NCBI GenBank assembly: GCA_050699515.1
Contig: JBOHFF010000134.1
Location: 1 to 64,000, forward strand
DNA length: 64,000 nucleotides
Direction: 5' to 3'
Source of the DNA: GCA-003244245 sp050699515
Lineage (GTDB): Bacteria; Actinomycetota; Actinomycetes; Mycobacteriales; Pseudonocardiaceae
Below, piece by piece: positions 17,578-26,522 of the stretch; the first letter of the stretch is position 1, and each line of letters opens with the position of its first letter. Below the pieces are notes generated by a model. The model worked only from the letters and a program-made list of their open reading frames with translations. It made no database searches and had not been told where the DNA came from. The translations under genes and the position numbers were made by a program.

Positions 17578-18630
17578 TCAGGCGTTGGTGAGGACGTCGG
17601 CGATGTTGAAGCGGACGGGGCGTTCCAGCTGGTCGTAGGTGCAGGAATGCGGGTCGCGGTCGTCGCGCCAGCGGACGAACTGGGTGGTGTGCCGGAACCG
17701 GACGCCTTCCAGGTAGTCGTAACGGACCTCGACGACCCGCTCGGGGCGCAGCGGGATGAAGGAGAGATCCTTGCCGGCGTTCCAGCGGCTGGTCTCGGAC
17801 TTGCGCGGGGTGCGCTCGCCCTCCTCCTGCCGCGCCCAGGCCCACGGGTGGTCATCGAAGGTGGTGACCAGCGGCTGCAGCTCGACCAGCAGCTCCCGGC
17901 GCCGAGCCATCGGAAACGCCCCGACAACACCTACCGACACCAGCACCCCGCGGTCGTCGTAGAGCCCGAGTAGCAGCGAGCCGAGCGCGTCGGGGCCGGA
18001 TTTGTGCACCCGGTAGCCGGCGACGACGCAGTCCGCGGTGCGCTCATGTTTGATCTTGGTCATGACCCGCTTGTCGGGCTGGTAAGTGAGGTCGAGCGGC
18101 TTGGCGATCAGCCCGTCCAGACCGGCGCCCTCGAACTGCTCGAACCACTGCCGGGCCAGCTCGAGGTCCTGCGTGGCCGGCGTGATGAACACCGGCGCGG
18201 CGGCGCCGCCAAGCGCATACTCCAACGCCGCGCGTCGCTCGACGAGCGGTCGTTGGGTGAGATCGTCATCGCCGAGTGCGAGCAGGTCGAACGCGACGAA
18301 GCTGGCCGGGGTCTGCTCAGAGAGCAGGGTGACCCGGCTGGCGGCCGGGTGGATGCGCTGCTGCAGCGCCTCGAAGTCGAGGGTGTTGCGGCCGGTATCG
18401 GCGATGACGATCTCGCCGTCGATCACGGCGCGAGGCGGGAAATTGGCCAGGACGGCCGCCACGACCTCGGGGAAGTAGCGGGTCATCGGCCGCTCTTTAC
18501 GGCTGCCGATCTCGACCTCGTCGCCATCGCGGAAGATGATGGATCGGAAACCGTCCCACTTCGGTTCGTAGAGCTGGCCAGCCGGAATCGTGGTCGCGGG
18601 TTTCGCCAGCATAGGTGAGACAGGTGGCAT
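17578..18630 (-). CDS. ATP-dependent DNA ligase (LigC/LigD-ligase type)
   Basis: The 350-residue enzyme seals nicks through a lysyl-AMP intermediate. The nucleotidyl-transferase motif is EPKWDGFR with the catalytic lysine about residue 24 from the ATG at 18630. Later motifs are VIDGEIVI, SFVAFDLLAL, GLDGLIAKPLD and MTKIKHERTADCVV, followed by an OB-fold domain (VGVVGAF). Size and motif set match mycobacterial LigC or the ligase domain of LigD. It faces the polymerase-domain gene across the inverted repeat, suggesting a split NHEJ pair. A GTG at 18645 is an alternative start. Confidence 0.9.
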   Translation of the reverse strand: MPPVSPMLAKPATTIPAGQLYEPKWDGFRSIIFRDGDEVEIGSRKERPMTRYFPEVVAAVLANFPPRAVIDGEIVIADTGRNTLDFEALQQRIHPAASRVTLLSEQTPASFVAFDLLALGDDDLTQRPLVERRAALEYALGGAAAPVFITPATQDLELARQWFEQFEGAGLDGLIAKPLDLTYQPDKRVMTKIKHERTADCVVAGYRVHKSGPDALGSLLLGLYDDRGVLVSVGVVGAFPMARRRELLVELQPLVTTFDDHPWAWARQEEGERTPRKSETSRWNAGKDLSFIPLRPERVVEVRYDYLEGVRFRHTTQFVRWRDDRDPHSCTYDQLERPVRFNIADVLTNA

Positions 18631-18743
18631 GACGGGTAGGTGCACGCGCTTGAGTGTCCTCGCCGGCCGGTCACTGCGCTGTCGCCGGTACCTTCAGCGG
18701 CGGCCGGTCACCATCGCGCCTGAACAACCGAAGTCGGTGTGCC

Positions 18744-18950
18744 TCGTCGCTGCACTTCCTGGGCCGGGCGGCGCTCGATGACTGGCAGCGGGTGCTGCGC
18801 CCGGGCGGTCTGGCCGCGCCGTCGAACGGCTCGCAAGCGGCCGAGATCGCGCTCGACGCCGGCTTTCAGCACGTGACCGTCCAGCTGACCGATGCTGTTT
18901 CCCAGGACCGTCCCCGACGCACATTCCTCGTCTGGGCTACCTTGCCCATC
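18744..18950 (+). pseudogene. Remnant of a SAM-dependent methyltransferase
   Basis: One frame reads HFLGRAALDDWQRVLRPGG, then ALDAGFQHVTVQ and RRTFLVWATLP. These are the late parts of class I methyltransferases of the type that methylate small molecules (LRPGG after strand 5, then the AGF and F-x-V-W-A strands). The region between is shortened and no SAM-binding motif lies upstream. It is therefore read as a decayed fragment between the ligase and the AlkB-like gene. The rest of 18951-19210 shows no convincing gene. Confidence 0.45.
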
Positions 18951-19210
18951 GGTACCGAGCGCAGCATCCTCAAGCAGGCAAGGATCAACAGGAGGCCGCA
19001 GTGGGGCACCTACGCGATCATCATCGAGCGAGCGATGACGGCGGCTACGGTGCGTAGAATCCCGCCTCCTTGGCTGCGTCGCGCCCGGCGACACGGAAGA
19101 CGAAACCCTGTCTGAATGAAAGAAAAAGCGATGCACGGTCACCTTGAGGTGATGCGCGAGCGGGGTGAAGCGATCCGAACCCATCGACGGTTGCTCGGAC
19201 ATAGGTGATC

Positions 19211-19864
19211 ATGGCGTTGCTGCCCAGGCCGACGGCCGAAATCGCTCCGGGTGCGGTACACCTTCCAGGGTGGCTCGGTCCGAATGAGCAGCGGCGGCTG
19301 GTCGTGGCATGCCGGGAATGGGCGCGACCACCGGCAGGCATGCGTGCCGCGCGCTTGCCCAACGGCTCGGTGATGTCCGTTCGTACGGTCTGCCTCGGCT
19401 GGCACTGGTACCCCTACCGTTATTCGCGAACCGTGGACGATGGCGATGGGTCGCCAGTCACAGCGTTCCCGGACTGGCTGGCTGATCTCGGTCGGCGCGC
19501 GGTCGCCGAGGCTTACCAGAATCCGCAGTCAGGGACCCGATACCAGCCGGACATCGCCCTGATCAACCACTACGACGGGGACGCCCGGATGGGCATGCAT
19601 CAGGACCGCGACGAGCGCAGCCGGGCACCCGTCGTGTCACTGAGTCTCGGTGACACCTGCATCTTCCGCTTCGGCAACACGGAAAGTCGCGGCCGGCCAT
19701 GGCGAGACGTCGTCCTGGAGTCGGGAGACCTGTTCGTCTTCGGCGGGCCCTCCCGGCTTGCCTTTCACGGCGTGCCCAAGACGATGCCCGCCACCGGGCA
19801 CAGCGACATCGGCCTGAACAGCGGGCGCCTCAACATCACACTGCGCGAGTCCGGACTGGACTGA
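19211..19864 (+). CDS. alkB: AlkB-like 2-oxoglutarate/Fe(II)-dependent dioxygenase
   Basis: The 217-residue protein removes alkyl lesions from DNA or RNA bases by oxidative demethylation, to judge by its family. The iron triad is visible as HQD in GMHQDRDE, and the distal His in LAFHGVPK. The 2-oxoglutarate-binding arginines are in SGRLNITLRES at the C-terminus. The substrate-lid part has LINHYDGDARMGMHQD. Start by ATG at 19211; a GTG at 19205 is possible. It stands alone between the methyltransferase remnant and the convergent VapBC pair. Confidence 0.88.
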   Translation: MALLPRPTAEIAPGAVHLPGWLGPNEQRRLVVACREWARPPAGMRAARLPNGSVMSVRTVCLGWHWYPYRYSRTVDDGDGSPVTAFPDWLADLGRRAVAEAYQNPQSGTRYQPDIALINHYDGDARMGMHQDRDERSRAPVVSLSLGDTCIFRFGNTESRGRPWRDVVLESGDLFVFGGPSRLAFHGVPKTMPATGHSDIGLNSGRLNITLRESGLD

Positions 19865-19875
19865 AGGAGCAGTTG

Positions 19876-20292
19876 TCAGCGTGCCATTGTTTCGGTTGTC
19901 GGCGGGAGCTCAAATACGCAGCGTGGCCCAGGTGCGCGGCTCAGCCGCCGGTCGATAGTGGCCAGTGGCGCATCCAGTGCCTCAGCAAGAGCGACGTAAC
20001 ACGCATCGTAAGCAGTGACCGAGGCACGGAGACTCCATACTCGCTCGGCGACAGGCTCGTAGCCAAAGAGCTCTACCTTCAGCTTGAGCAAATCCGCGTG
20101 CGCCAGTTGCGCAGCATCCGAGCTGAGCGCCCGAGTCAAACAGGAACGCCGCAGGATGTTCGCGGCCTCAACCGGCATCAGGTGTGGAGCGACCAACGGT
20201 CCGGATGCCAGCATCGACTCAGCCCACTGGCCGTGCGGACCGTCATCGACCAACGCCGCGACCACGACACTCGCATCGATGACCAGCGTCAT
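19876..20292 (-). CDS. vapC: VapC-type toxin (PIN-domain ribonuclease)
   Basis: The 138-residue product is a PIN-domain nuclease of a type II toxin-antitoxin pair. The catalytic acids are recognisable: Asp6 in VIDASVVV, Glu in MPVEAANIL, and Asp in TAYDACYVALAEALDAPLAT with a final acidic position in TIDRRL. Its ATG overlaps the stop of the upstream antitoxin gene by four bases. The likely target is RNA (tRNA or rRNA), unspecified here. A VapBC pair also sits close to dxr in M. tuberculosis (vapBC43). Confidence 0.9.
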   Translation of the reverse strand: MTLVIDASVVVAALVDDGPHGQWAESMLASGPLVAPHLMPVEAANILRRSCLTRALSSDAAQLAHADLLKLKVELFGYEPVAERVWSLRASVTAYDACYVALAEALDAPLATIDRRLSRAPGPRCVFELPPTTETMAR

Positions 20293-20525
20293 CGACGATC
20301 CGCGTCGCGGTACTCAAGAATCTCCTCGACACTCAACCGGGTGGACATAGCCGCCTTACGTTCCCGGACGCGGTCAAGAAGTTGCTCGACCGACGGCCGG
20401 CGGGCCAGCTCGATCAGCTCGCCGCGCAGGTGCTCCTGGAGGGACCGGCCCGCACGCGCCGCCCTGCTGGCGAGTTCATCGCGGACCTCGTCGGGCACGT
20501 TGCGGATGGTGATCGAGGTAGCCAT
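20289..20525 (-). CDS. vapB: VapB/FitA-type antitoxin (ribbon-helix-helix)
   Basis: The 78-residue protein begins MATSITIRNVPDEVRDELASRA, a ribbon-helix-helix DNA-binding domain of the FitA kind, followed by a helical, charged tail that wraps the toxin. It should neutralise the VapC encoded directly downstream and repress the shared promoter. The gene overlaps vapC by ATGA. Confidence 0.9.
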   Translation of the reverse strand: MATSITIRNVPDEVRDELASRAARAGRSLQEHLRGELIELARRPSVEQLLDRVRERKAAMSTRLSVEEILEYRDADRR

Positions 20526-20571
20526 ACCTGCATTATGCAGCGATTAGCAGCATTCTCGCAATCAGCAATGT

Positions 20572-21684
20572 TCATTGTGGCAGGGATGCGGCGAGTTGGC
20601 CGCAGGCGGCGGCGATCTCGCGGCCTCGGGTGTCGCGGATGGTGCAGGCCACCCCGGCCGCGCGGACCCGAGCGAGGAACTCCCGCTGCGCGGGCAGCGG
20701 GCTGGCGTCCCATTCGCTACCGGGGGTGGGATTGAGCGGGATGAGGTTGACGTGCGCCATCGACCCGAGCCGCTCGGCCAGCAGCCGACCGAGTAGATCA
20801 GCGCGCCACGGCTGGTCGTTGACGTCGCGGATCAGCGCGTACTCGATGGACACCCGGCGCCCGATGGCGTCCGCGTAACGCCACGCGGCGTCGAGAACCT
20901 CGGCCACCTTCCACCGGCGGTTCACCGGGACCAGGGTGTCCCGTAACTCGTCGTCCGGAGTGTGCAGTGAGACCGCGAGGGTGACCTGCAGGCCCTCCCC
21001 AGCCAGCCGCCGGATCGCCGGCACCAAGCCCACGGTGGACACCGTCACCGACCGCTGGGACAGGCCAAACCCGTCCGGGACGGGATCGGTGATCCGACGC
21101 AGCGCCGCCAGCACCTGCTGATAGTTCGCCAATGGCTCACCCATGCCCATGAACACGACGTTGGACAGCCGCCCCGGCCCGCCGCTCAGCTCTTCCCCGC
21201 GCATGGCGGCCGCGGCCGCGCGTACCTGATCGACGATCTCGGCGGTGGACAGGTTGCGAGTCAGCCCACCCTGGCCGGTAGCGCAGAACGGGCACGCCAT
21301 CCCGCAGCCGGCCTGGCTGGAGACGCACACGGTGGCGCGGTCCGGGTAGCGCATCAACACACTCTCGGTGAGTGACCCGTCGCCAGCACGCCACAGCGTC
21401 TTGCGGGTCGCGCCGCCATCGCAGCTCAGATGCCGCACCGGGGTGGCCAGCTCCGGCAGCAGCGCCGCCACCAGCCGTTCCCGGACGGTCGCGGGGAGGT
21501 CGGTCATCGTGGCCGGATCGGTACTCAGCCGGGCAAAATAATGCCGGGCCAGTTGGTCAGCACGAAAGGCCGGCTCGCCCAGCTCGATCACCGCGGCGCG
21601 ACGCTGGTCACGGTCGAGGTCGGCGAGGTGCCGCGGCGGCTTTCCCCGGCGCGGGGTCTCGAACACCAAGGGCAGCGCAGTCAT
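20572..21684 (-). CDS. rlmN: Dual-specificity RNA methyltransferase RlmN
   Basis: RlmN is a radical-SAM enzyme that methylates C2 of A2503 in 23S rRNA and A37 in some tRNAs. From the ATG at 21684 it has 370 residues. The radical-SAM cluster motif is in GCGMACPFCATGQ (CxxxCxxC). The second conserved pieces are MGMGEPL and the C-terminal catalytic Cys in ACGQLA. It lies downstream of the cdsA-methyltransferase genes on the same strand. The frame extends upstream to 21741 but without a good site. Confidence 0.95.
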   Translation of the reverse strand: MTALPLVFETPRRGKPPRHLADLDRDQRRAAVIELGEPAFRADQLARHYFARLSTDPATMTDLPATVRERLVAALLPELATPVRHLSCDGGATRKTLWRAGDGSLTESVLMRYPDRATVCVSSQAGCGMACPFCATGQGGLTRNLSTAEIVDQVRAAAAAMRGEELSGGPGRLSNVVFMGMGEPLANYQQVLAALRRITDPVPDGFGLSQRSVTVSTVGLVPAIRRLAGEGLQVTLAVSLHTPDDELRDTLVPVNRRWKVAEVLDAAWRYADAIGRRVSIEYALIRDVNDQPWRADLLGRLLAERLGSMAHVNLIPLNPTPGSEWDASPLPAQREFLARVRAAGVACTIRDTRGREIAAACGQLAASLPQ

Positions 21685-21761
21685 GTCAAATTCTACTGTC
21701 CCAGGCCCTTTGCGGAGGTGCTCCGTGGGGGTCTTCCGCAAGTGAGGAAACCCCTGCTTCG

Positions 21762-22499
21762 CTAGCCGCCACGTCCTGCGGCCAACACCGCAGGGCGGAT
21801 GTGCAGGCGGTAGCGGACCGGGATGGTCAGACCCGGGGTCTGGGCGATCGCTCGTGCGGCCACCTCGGGCGTGAACTCGATACGCAGCGCGTCCTCCAGG
21901 TCGCCACGGTCACCGAAACGCCACAGGGTCTCCACCCGACGGCAGTCGAAGCCCTGAGCGGCGAAGAACTCCTCGACTGCGGCCGGACGGTAGCGCGGTG
22001 CCGCCGCGCACAGCCACTCGCCGTAGGGGGCGTGGGTGCCGTCCAGGTCGATGACGACCAGGGTGCCACCGGGACGCAACACCCGTGATGCCTCGGCGAG
22101 ACCGCGCTCGCAGCCGGGACCGAAGAAGTAGGCGATGCGGGCGTGCACCAGATCGGTGCTGGAGTCAGGGAGCGGCACCCGCTGGGCACAACCGGCAAGC
22201 ACCCGGACGTGGGGTAGCTCGCGAATCCGGCGGCGGGCCCGGGCCACCAGCGGAGGGTGTGGCTCCACCCCCACGACGCTGCGCGCCAGCGCGGCGAATC
22301 GAGGCAGGTGAAACCCGTCTCCACAGCCGATGTCGACGACGTCGGCACCGCTGTAGTCGACCCGCTCGGCCAAGGCGGCCCACAGCGCCCCGTCGGCGTC
22401 GACGGCCTGATTCTCCCGTTCGTAGACCTCGGGCCAGTTCCAGATGTTGGGGCTGGCCAGCACCCCCAGCTCGGCCACCCGCCAATGGTGCCCGTGCAC
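21762..22499 (-). CDS. Class I SAM-dependent methyltransferase, substrate unknown
   Basis: The 245-residue protein has the SAM motif VVDIGCGDGFHLP near residue 55, the acidic end of strand 2 (VGVEPHPP), and the post-motif VLRPGGTLVVIDLD. It resembles ubiE/BioC-type enzymes but nothing defines the substrate. Its GTG follows the cdsA stop directly, so it is probably translated with cdsA. The position between cdsA and rlmN suggests a lipid or RNA-related role, which is only a guess. Confidence 0.8.
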   Translation of the reverse strand: MHGHHWRVAELGVLASPNIWNWPEVYERENQAVDADGALWAALAERVDYSGADVVDIGCGDGFHLPRFAALARSVVGVEPHPPLVARARRRIRELPHVRVLAGCAQRVPLPDSSTDLVHARIAYFFGPGCERGLAEASRVLRPGGTLVVIDLDGTHAPYGEWLCAAAPRYRPAAVEEFFAAQGFDCRRVETLWRFGDRGDLEDALRIEFTPEVAARAIAQTPGLTIPVRYRLHIRPAVLAAGRGG

Positions 22500-23393
22500 C
22501 TAGAGCTCGCTCACCGGGAGCAACAGGCTCAGCAGCAGCCAGGCCACCACCGCCGAGGGCAGCAGTGAGTCCATCCGGTCCATCACCCCACCGTGACCAG
22601 GCAGCACGGTACCCATGTCCTTCACCCCGAGATCACGTTTGATCAGTGATTCGATCAGGTCCCCGCCGGTCGCGGACAGCCCGATCGCCGCACCGAACAG
22701 CATCCCTTGCCACAGCTGCCCACCCAGCAGCGAGGTCACCGCCAGCGCACCGGTCGCGGTCCCGGCGACCATCGAGCCGGCGAAGCCTTCCCAGGACTTC
22801 TTCGGACTGATCGAGGGCGCCATCAGGTGCCGCCCACCCAGCACGCCCGTGACGTAGCCCCCTACGTCCGAGGCCACCACGGCGAGCATCAGGCACGACA
22901 CCCGCGCCGCGCCGTCAGCGGGAACCACCAGCATTGTCCCGAAAGCGGCGAACCCGGCCACGTAGGCCACGCTGAACACCGACGCGCTGGCATCCCGGAC
23001 GTACCCGACCGCACCTCGGGGGAACCGCCACACCAGGCAGGACAGCGAAGTTATCACGAACCCGACGAGTATCCCGTCCCGGCCGAACGGCCACGCCAGC
23101 CACACCATCGCTTGCCCGCCGAGCAGCACCGGCGGCAGCGAGATCCCGATACCGGTCCGGCGCGCGGCCTCGGCCAGTTCCCAGCTGGCCACCGCCACCG
23201 CCGCGGCCACGATCCCGATGAAGACCTGACGCACGGTGAACAGCGCGAGCAGGATCGCGGCACCCAGCACCAGCCCGACCCCGATCGCCGCCCACAGGTT
23301 CCGCCCCGCCCGCGGGGTGGGAAGCTGCGGGGTAGGAAGCCGCAGCGGAGGCACCGCGGGAACCGGTTGCTCGGGCACTCCGCCGGCAGACAC
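22500..23393 (-). CDS. cdsA: Phosphatidate cytidylyltransferase
   Basis: CdsA makes CDP-diacylglycerol from phosphatidic acid and CTP at the membrane. The 297-residue protein has about eight hydrophobic helices and the CDP-transferase signature: SPKKSWEGFAGS and later GGDLIESLIKRDLGVKDMG with PGHGGVMDRMDS. The proline-rich N-terminus (residues 1-30) is an actinobacterial extension. Its GTG abuts the frr stop codon, so frr-cdsA are coupled. Confidence 0.94.
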   Translation of the reverse strand: MSAGGVPEQPVPAVPPLRLPTPQLPTPRAGRNLWAAIGVGLVLGAAILLALFTVRQVFIGIVAAAVAVASWELAEAARRTGIGISLPPVLLGGQAMVWLAWPFGRDGILVGFVITSLSCLVWRFPRGAVGYVRDASASVFSVAYVAGFAAFGTMLVVPADGAARVSCLMLAVVASDVGGYVTGVLGGRHLMAPSISPKKSWEGFAGSMVAGTATGALAVTSLLGGQLWQGMLFGAAIGLSATGGDLIESLIKRDLGVKDMGTVLPGHGGVMDRMDSLLPSAVVAWLLLSLLLPVSEL

Positions 23394-23951
23394 TCAGACC
23401 TCGAGCAGTTCGGATTCCTTGTGTTTGACGAGTTCGTCGACCTGAACCACGTACCGATGCGTGGTGACTTCGAGTTCCTTCTCCGCCCTGGTCACGTCGT
23501 CCTCACCGGCCTCGCCGTCGCGACCGATCCGGCTGAGCTGCTCCTTGGCCTTGCGACGGATATTGCGGATCGCGACCTTGGCGTCCTCACCTTTGGTATG
23601 TGCGACCTTGACCAGATCCCGGCGGCGTTCCTCGGACAGGTGCGGGATGATCACTCGGATGATCAGGCCGTCGTTGGTGGGATTCACGCCGAGGTCAGAG
23701 TCGCGAATCGCCTTCTCCATCAGTCTCAGCTGGCTGGGATCATAGGGCTTGATCACCGCCATCCGGGCCTCGGGGACCGTGACACTGGCCAACTGGATCA
23801 GTGGGGTGGCGGCTCCGTAGTAGTCCACGACGATCTTGGAGAACATCGCCGGGCTGGCCCGGCCGGTACGTACCGTGGCGAGATCCTCCTTGGCCACCGA
23901 CACGGCCTTTTCCATCTTCTCCTCGGCATCGAAGAGGGTGTCGTCGATCAC
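23394..23951 (-). CDS. frr: Ribosome recycling factor
   Basis: The 185-residue protein splits the post-termination ribosome together with EF-G. It starts MIDDTLFDAEEKMEKAVSVAKEDLATVRTGRA (the conserved three-helix start with RTGRA) and ends KELEVTTHRYVVQVDELVKHKE. Length is standard. It sits 15 bp after pyrH in the usual rpsB-tsf-pyrH-frr order. Confidence 0.97.
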   Translation of the reverse strand: MIDDTLFDAEEKMEKAVSVAKEDLATVRTGRASPAMFSKIVVDYYGAATPLIQLASVTVPEARMAVIKPYDPSQLRLMEKAIRDSDLGVNPTNDGLIIRVIIPHLSEERRRDLVKVAHTKGEDAKVAIRNIRRKAKEQLSRIGRDGEAGEDDVTRAEKELEVTTHRYVVQVDELVKHKESELLEV

Positions 23952-23966
23952 GGCTGCTCCTTGTTA

Positions 23967-24734
23967 CTAGCCTGATGCGCCTGTGCTCTGAGTTCCCTGG
24001 GCCGCCGTACTGACCAGAGTCCCGATCGGCTCACCACGTACCGCACGAGCGATATTGCCCTCGGTGAGCAGATTGAACACGATGATCGGCAGCTTGTTGT
24101 CCATGCACAGGCTGAACGCGGTCGCATCGGCCACTTTCAGTCCGCGCTCGAGTACCTCGCGATGGGTGATGTGCGTGAACATCGTGGCCGACGGATCGGT
24201 CCTGGGGTCGGCGGTGTACACCCCGTCCACCGCCTTACCCATCAGCAGAACCTCACAACCGATCTCCAACGCCCGCTGGGCACCGGTGGTATCGGTGGAG
24301 AAATAAGGCATCCCCACGCCGGCCCCGAAGATCACCACCCGGCCCTTCTCGAGGTGCCGGATGGCCCGGCGGGGGATGTAGGGCTCAGCGACCTGACCCA
24401 TCGTGATGGCCGTCTGCACCCGAGTGTCGATCTTATGCTCACGTTCCAGGAAATCCTGCAGAGCCAGGCAGTTCATCACGGTGCCGAGCATTCCCATGTA
24501 GTCGGCGCGGGAGCGCTCCATGCCGCCCAGCTGCAATTCCTCACCACGGAAGAAGTTCCCTCCGCCGATCACCACAGCCATCTGCATCCCGCTGGCCACC
24601 ACGTCGGCAATCTGCCACGCGACGGCCTTCACCACTTCGGGGTCCACCCCGACTCCCCCGCCGCCGAACATCTCCCCGCCGAGCTTGAGGAGCACTCGGC
24701 GGTACCCGGGACCTATCAGCCGGCCGGCGTTCAT
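23967..24734 (-). CDS. pyrH: UMP kinase
   Basis: The bacterial hexameric UMP kinase phosphorylates UMP to UDP. The 255-residue protein starts with VLLKLGGEMFGG, then VVIGGGNFFRG and the DTRVQTAITMGQVAEPYI block, with TTDTTGAQRALEIGCEVLLMGK and VDGVYTADPR characteristic of PyrH. The C-terminal tail (QGTQSTGASG) is variable. It follows tsf by seven bases. Confidence 0.97.
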   Translation of the reverse strand: MNAGRLIGPGYRRVLLKLGGEMFGGGGVGVDPEVVKAVAWQIADVVASGMQMAVVIGGGNFFRGEELQLGGMERSRADYMGMLGTVMNCLALQDFLEREHKIDTRVQTAITMGQVAEPYIPRRAIRHLEKGRVVIFGAGVGMPYFSTDTTGAQRALEIGCEVLLMGKAVDGVYTADPRTDPSATMFTHITHREVLERGLKVADATAFSLCMDNKLPIIVFNLLTEGNIARAVRGEPIGTLVSTAAQGTQSTGASG

Positions 24735-24741
24735 AGGCGGA

Positions 24742-25557
24742 TCAAGCCTGGCCGACCTCGAAGCGAGCGAACCGTCGCACAGTCACACCGGCCTCGTCGA
24801 GGACAGCCTTGACGGTCTTCTTGGAGTCCTGCACGGAGGACTGCTCCACCAGCACAGTGTCCTTGAAGAAGCCGCCCAAGCGACCCTCGACGATCTTCGG
24901 TAGGGCCTGCTCCGGTTTGCCCTGCTCGCGGGCGGTCTCCTCGGCGATACGCCGTTCATTGGCCAGTACCTCGGCCGGAACCTCATCCCGGGTGACGTAC
25001 CGCGGCTTCATCGCCGCGATCTGCATCGCCACGGCACGCGCCGTCTCAGCAGCGCCACCGTCGTACTCGACCATCACCCCGACCGCGGGCGGCAGGTCAG
25101 AAGCACGGCGATGCAGGTAAATGGCCACCTCGCCGTCGAAGGACACCGCCCGACGCAACTGCAGCTTCTCACCGATCTTGGCTGAGATGTCCTGCACCGC
25201 GTCCTCGACGGTCCCGCCCCCCAGCGGTGCCCCGGCGAGCGCGTCGACATCGGCGGGCCGGATCCGGACCGCCTCGGCGACGATACGACCGGCGAGCTCC
25301 TGGAAGTCGGTGCCCTTCGCGACGAAATCGGTCTCACAGTTGAGCTCGATCATCACGCCGCTCTCGGCGGCCACCAACCCGTTGGCGGTAGTGCGCTCGG
25401 CTCGTTTGCCGACGTCCTCCGCGCCCTTGATCCGCAGCAGCTCAACCGCCCGGTCGAAGTCACCGTCGGATTCTTCCAGGGCCTTCTTGCAATCCATCAT
25501 GCCGGAACCGGTCAGGTCCCGGATTCGCTTGACATCGGCGGCGGAGTAATTCGCCAT
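24742..25557 (-). CDS. tsf: Elongation factor Ts
   Basis: EF-Ts exchanges GDP for GTP on EF-Tu. The 271-residue protein begins MANYSAADVKRIRDLTGSGMMDCKKALEE, contains the TDFVAK signature, and ends in RFEVGQA. Length suits the actinobacterial form. It follows rpsB by 59 bp and is co-transcribed with it. Confidence 0.97.
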   Translation of the reverse strand: MANYSAADVKRIRDLTGSGMMDCKKALEESDGDFDRAVELLRIKGAEDVGKRAERTTANGLVAAESGVMIELNCETDFVAKGTDFQELAGRIVAEAVRIRPADVDALAGAPLGGGTVEDAVQDISAKIGEKLQLRRAVSFDGEVAIYLHRRASDLPPAVGVMVEYDGGAAETARAVAMQIAAMKPRYVTRDEVPAEVLANERRIAEETAREQGKPEQALPKIVEGRLGGFFKDTVLVEQSSVQDSKKTVKAVLDEAGVTVRRFARFEVGQA

Positions 25558-25616
25558 CGTGGCTCTACCGTCCTGGAGTTCGTTGTCGGATCGAGACAGG
25601 TTGTGCCGCGCAGCGC

Positions 25617-26522
25617 CTAGGTTTGCGGCACGCCATTGCTGGCCACCATCGGTTCAGCCGGCGACGCTTCAGAGCGCTCGGCAGCGCCGCCGGAACCAGC
25701 GTCGGCGGCGGCAACACGCCCGGGGGCAGGCTCACCGGAAGAGACCATCAGCTCCTGCTCCCATTCGGCCAGCGGCTCATCGACGCCGACACCGGCCCCC
25801 GGTTTGTCCGTTCCGTCGGCTCCGGTGGAGCGTCCGGCACGCGACATCAGGCCGTCGGCGGTGGCATCAGCCACCACCCGGGTGAGCAGCGCCGCGGAGC
25901 GGATCGCGTCGTCGTTGCCCGGGATGGGGTAGTCGACCTCGTCGGGGTCGCAGTTGGTATCCAGGATGGCCACCACCGGGATGCCCAGCTTGCGAGCCTC
26001 GCCGACGGCGATCTGCTCCTTCTTGGTGTCCACGATCCATACCGCGCTGGGGACGCGCTGCATATCGCGGATACCGCCCAGGGTCTTCTCCAGCTTGTCC
26101 TTCTCCCGGGTGCGCATCAGGATCTCTTTCTTGGTCAGCCCGGTGAATCCGCCGGTCTGCTCCATGGACTCGAGTTCCTTGAGGCGCTGCAGGCGCTTGT
26201 GCACGGTGGAGAAGTTAGTGAGCATGCCGCCCAGCCAGCGATGGTTCACGAAGGGCATGCCCACCCGCTGTGCATGGTGGGAGATTGCTTCCTGGGCCTG
26301 CTTCTTGGTGCCGATGAACAGGATAGAACCGCCGTGGGCCACGGTCTGCTTGATGAACTCATAGGCCCGATCGATGTAGGTCAGCGTCTGCTGCAGGTCG
26401 ATGATGTAGATGCCGTTGCGCTCAGTGAAGATGTAGCGTTTCATCTTCGGATTCCAACGCCGGGTCTGGTGCCCGAAATGCACGCCGGAGTCGAGCAGTT
26501 GCTTCATGGTGACGACGGCCAT
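25617..26522 (-). CDS. rpsB: 30S ribosomal protein S2
   Basis: S2 is recognised from MAVVTMKQLLDSGVHFGHQ, FIGTKKQAQEAI, NHRWLGGMLTNF, and PGNDDAIRSAALLTRVVADA. The true start is the ATG at 26522; an upstream open frame to 27002 is not coding. The product is about 301 residues, longer than E. coli S2 (241), because of an acidic and Ala/Ser-rich C-terminal extension after residue about 245, which is common in actinobacteria but long here. It heads the rpsB-tsf-pyrH-frr-cdsA run. Confidence 0.96.
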   Translation of the reverse strand: MAVVTMKQLLDSGVHFGHQTRRWNPKMKRYIFTERNGIYIIDLQQTLTYIDRAYEFIKQTVAHGGSILFIGTKKQAQEAISHHAQRVGMPFVNHRWLGGMLTNFSTVHKRLQRLKELESMEQTGGFTGLTKKEILMRTREKDKLEKTLGGIRDMQRVPSAVWIVDTKKEQIAVGEARKLGIPVVAILDTNCDPDEVDYPIPGNDDAIRSAALLTRVVADATADGLMSRAGRSTGADGTDKPGAGVGVDEPLAEWEQELMVSSGEPAPGRVAAADAGSGGAAERSEASPAEPMVASNGVPQT

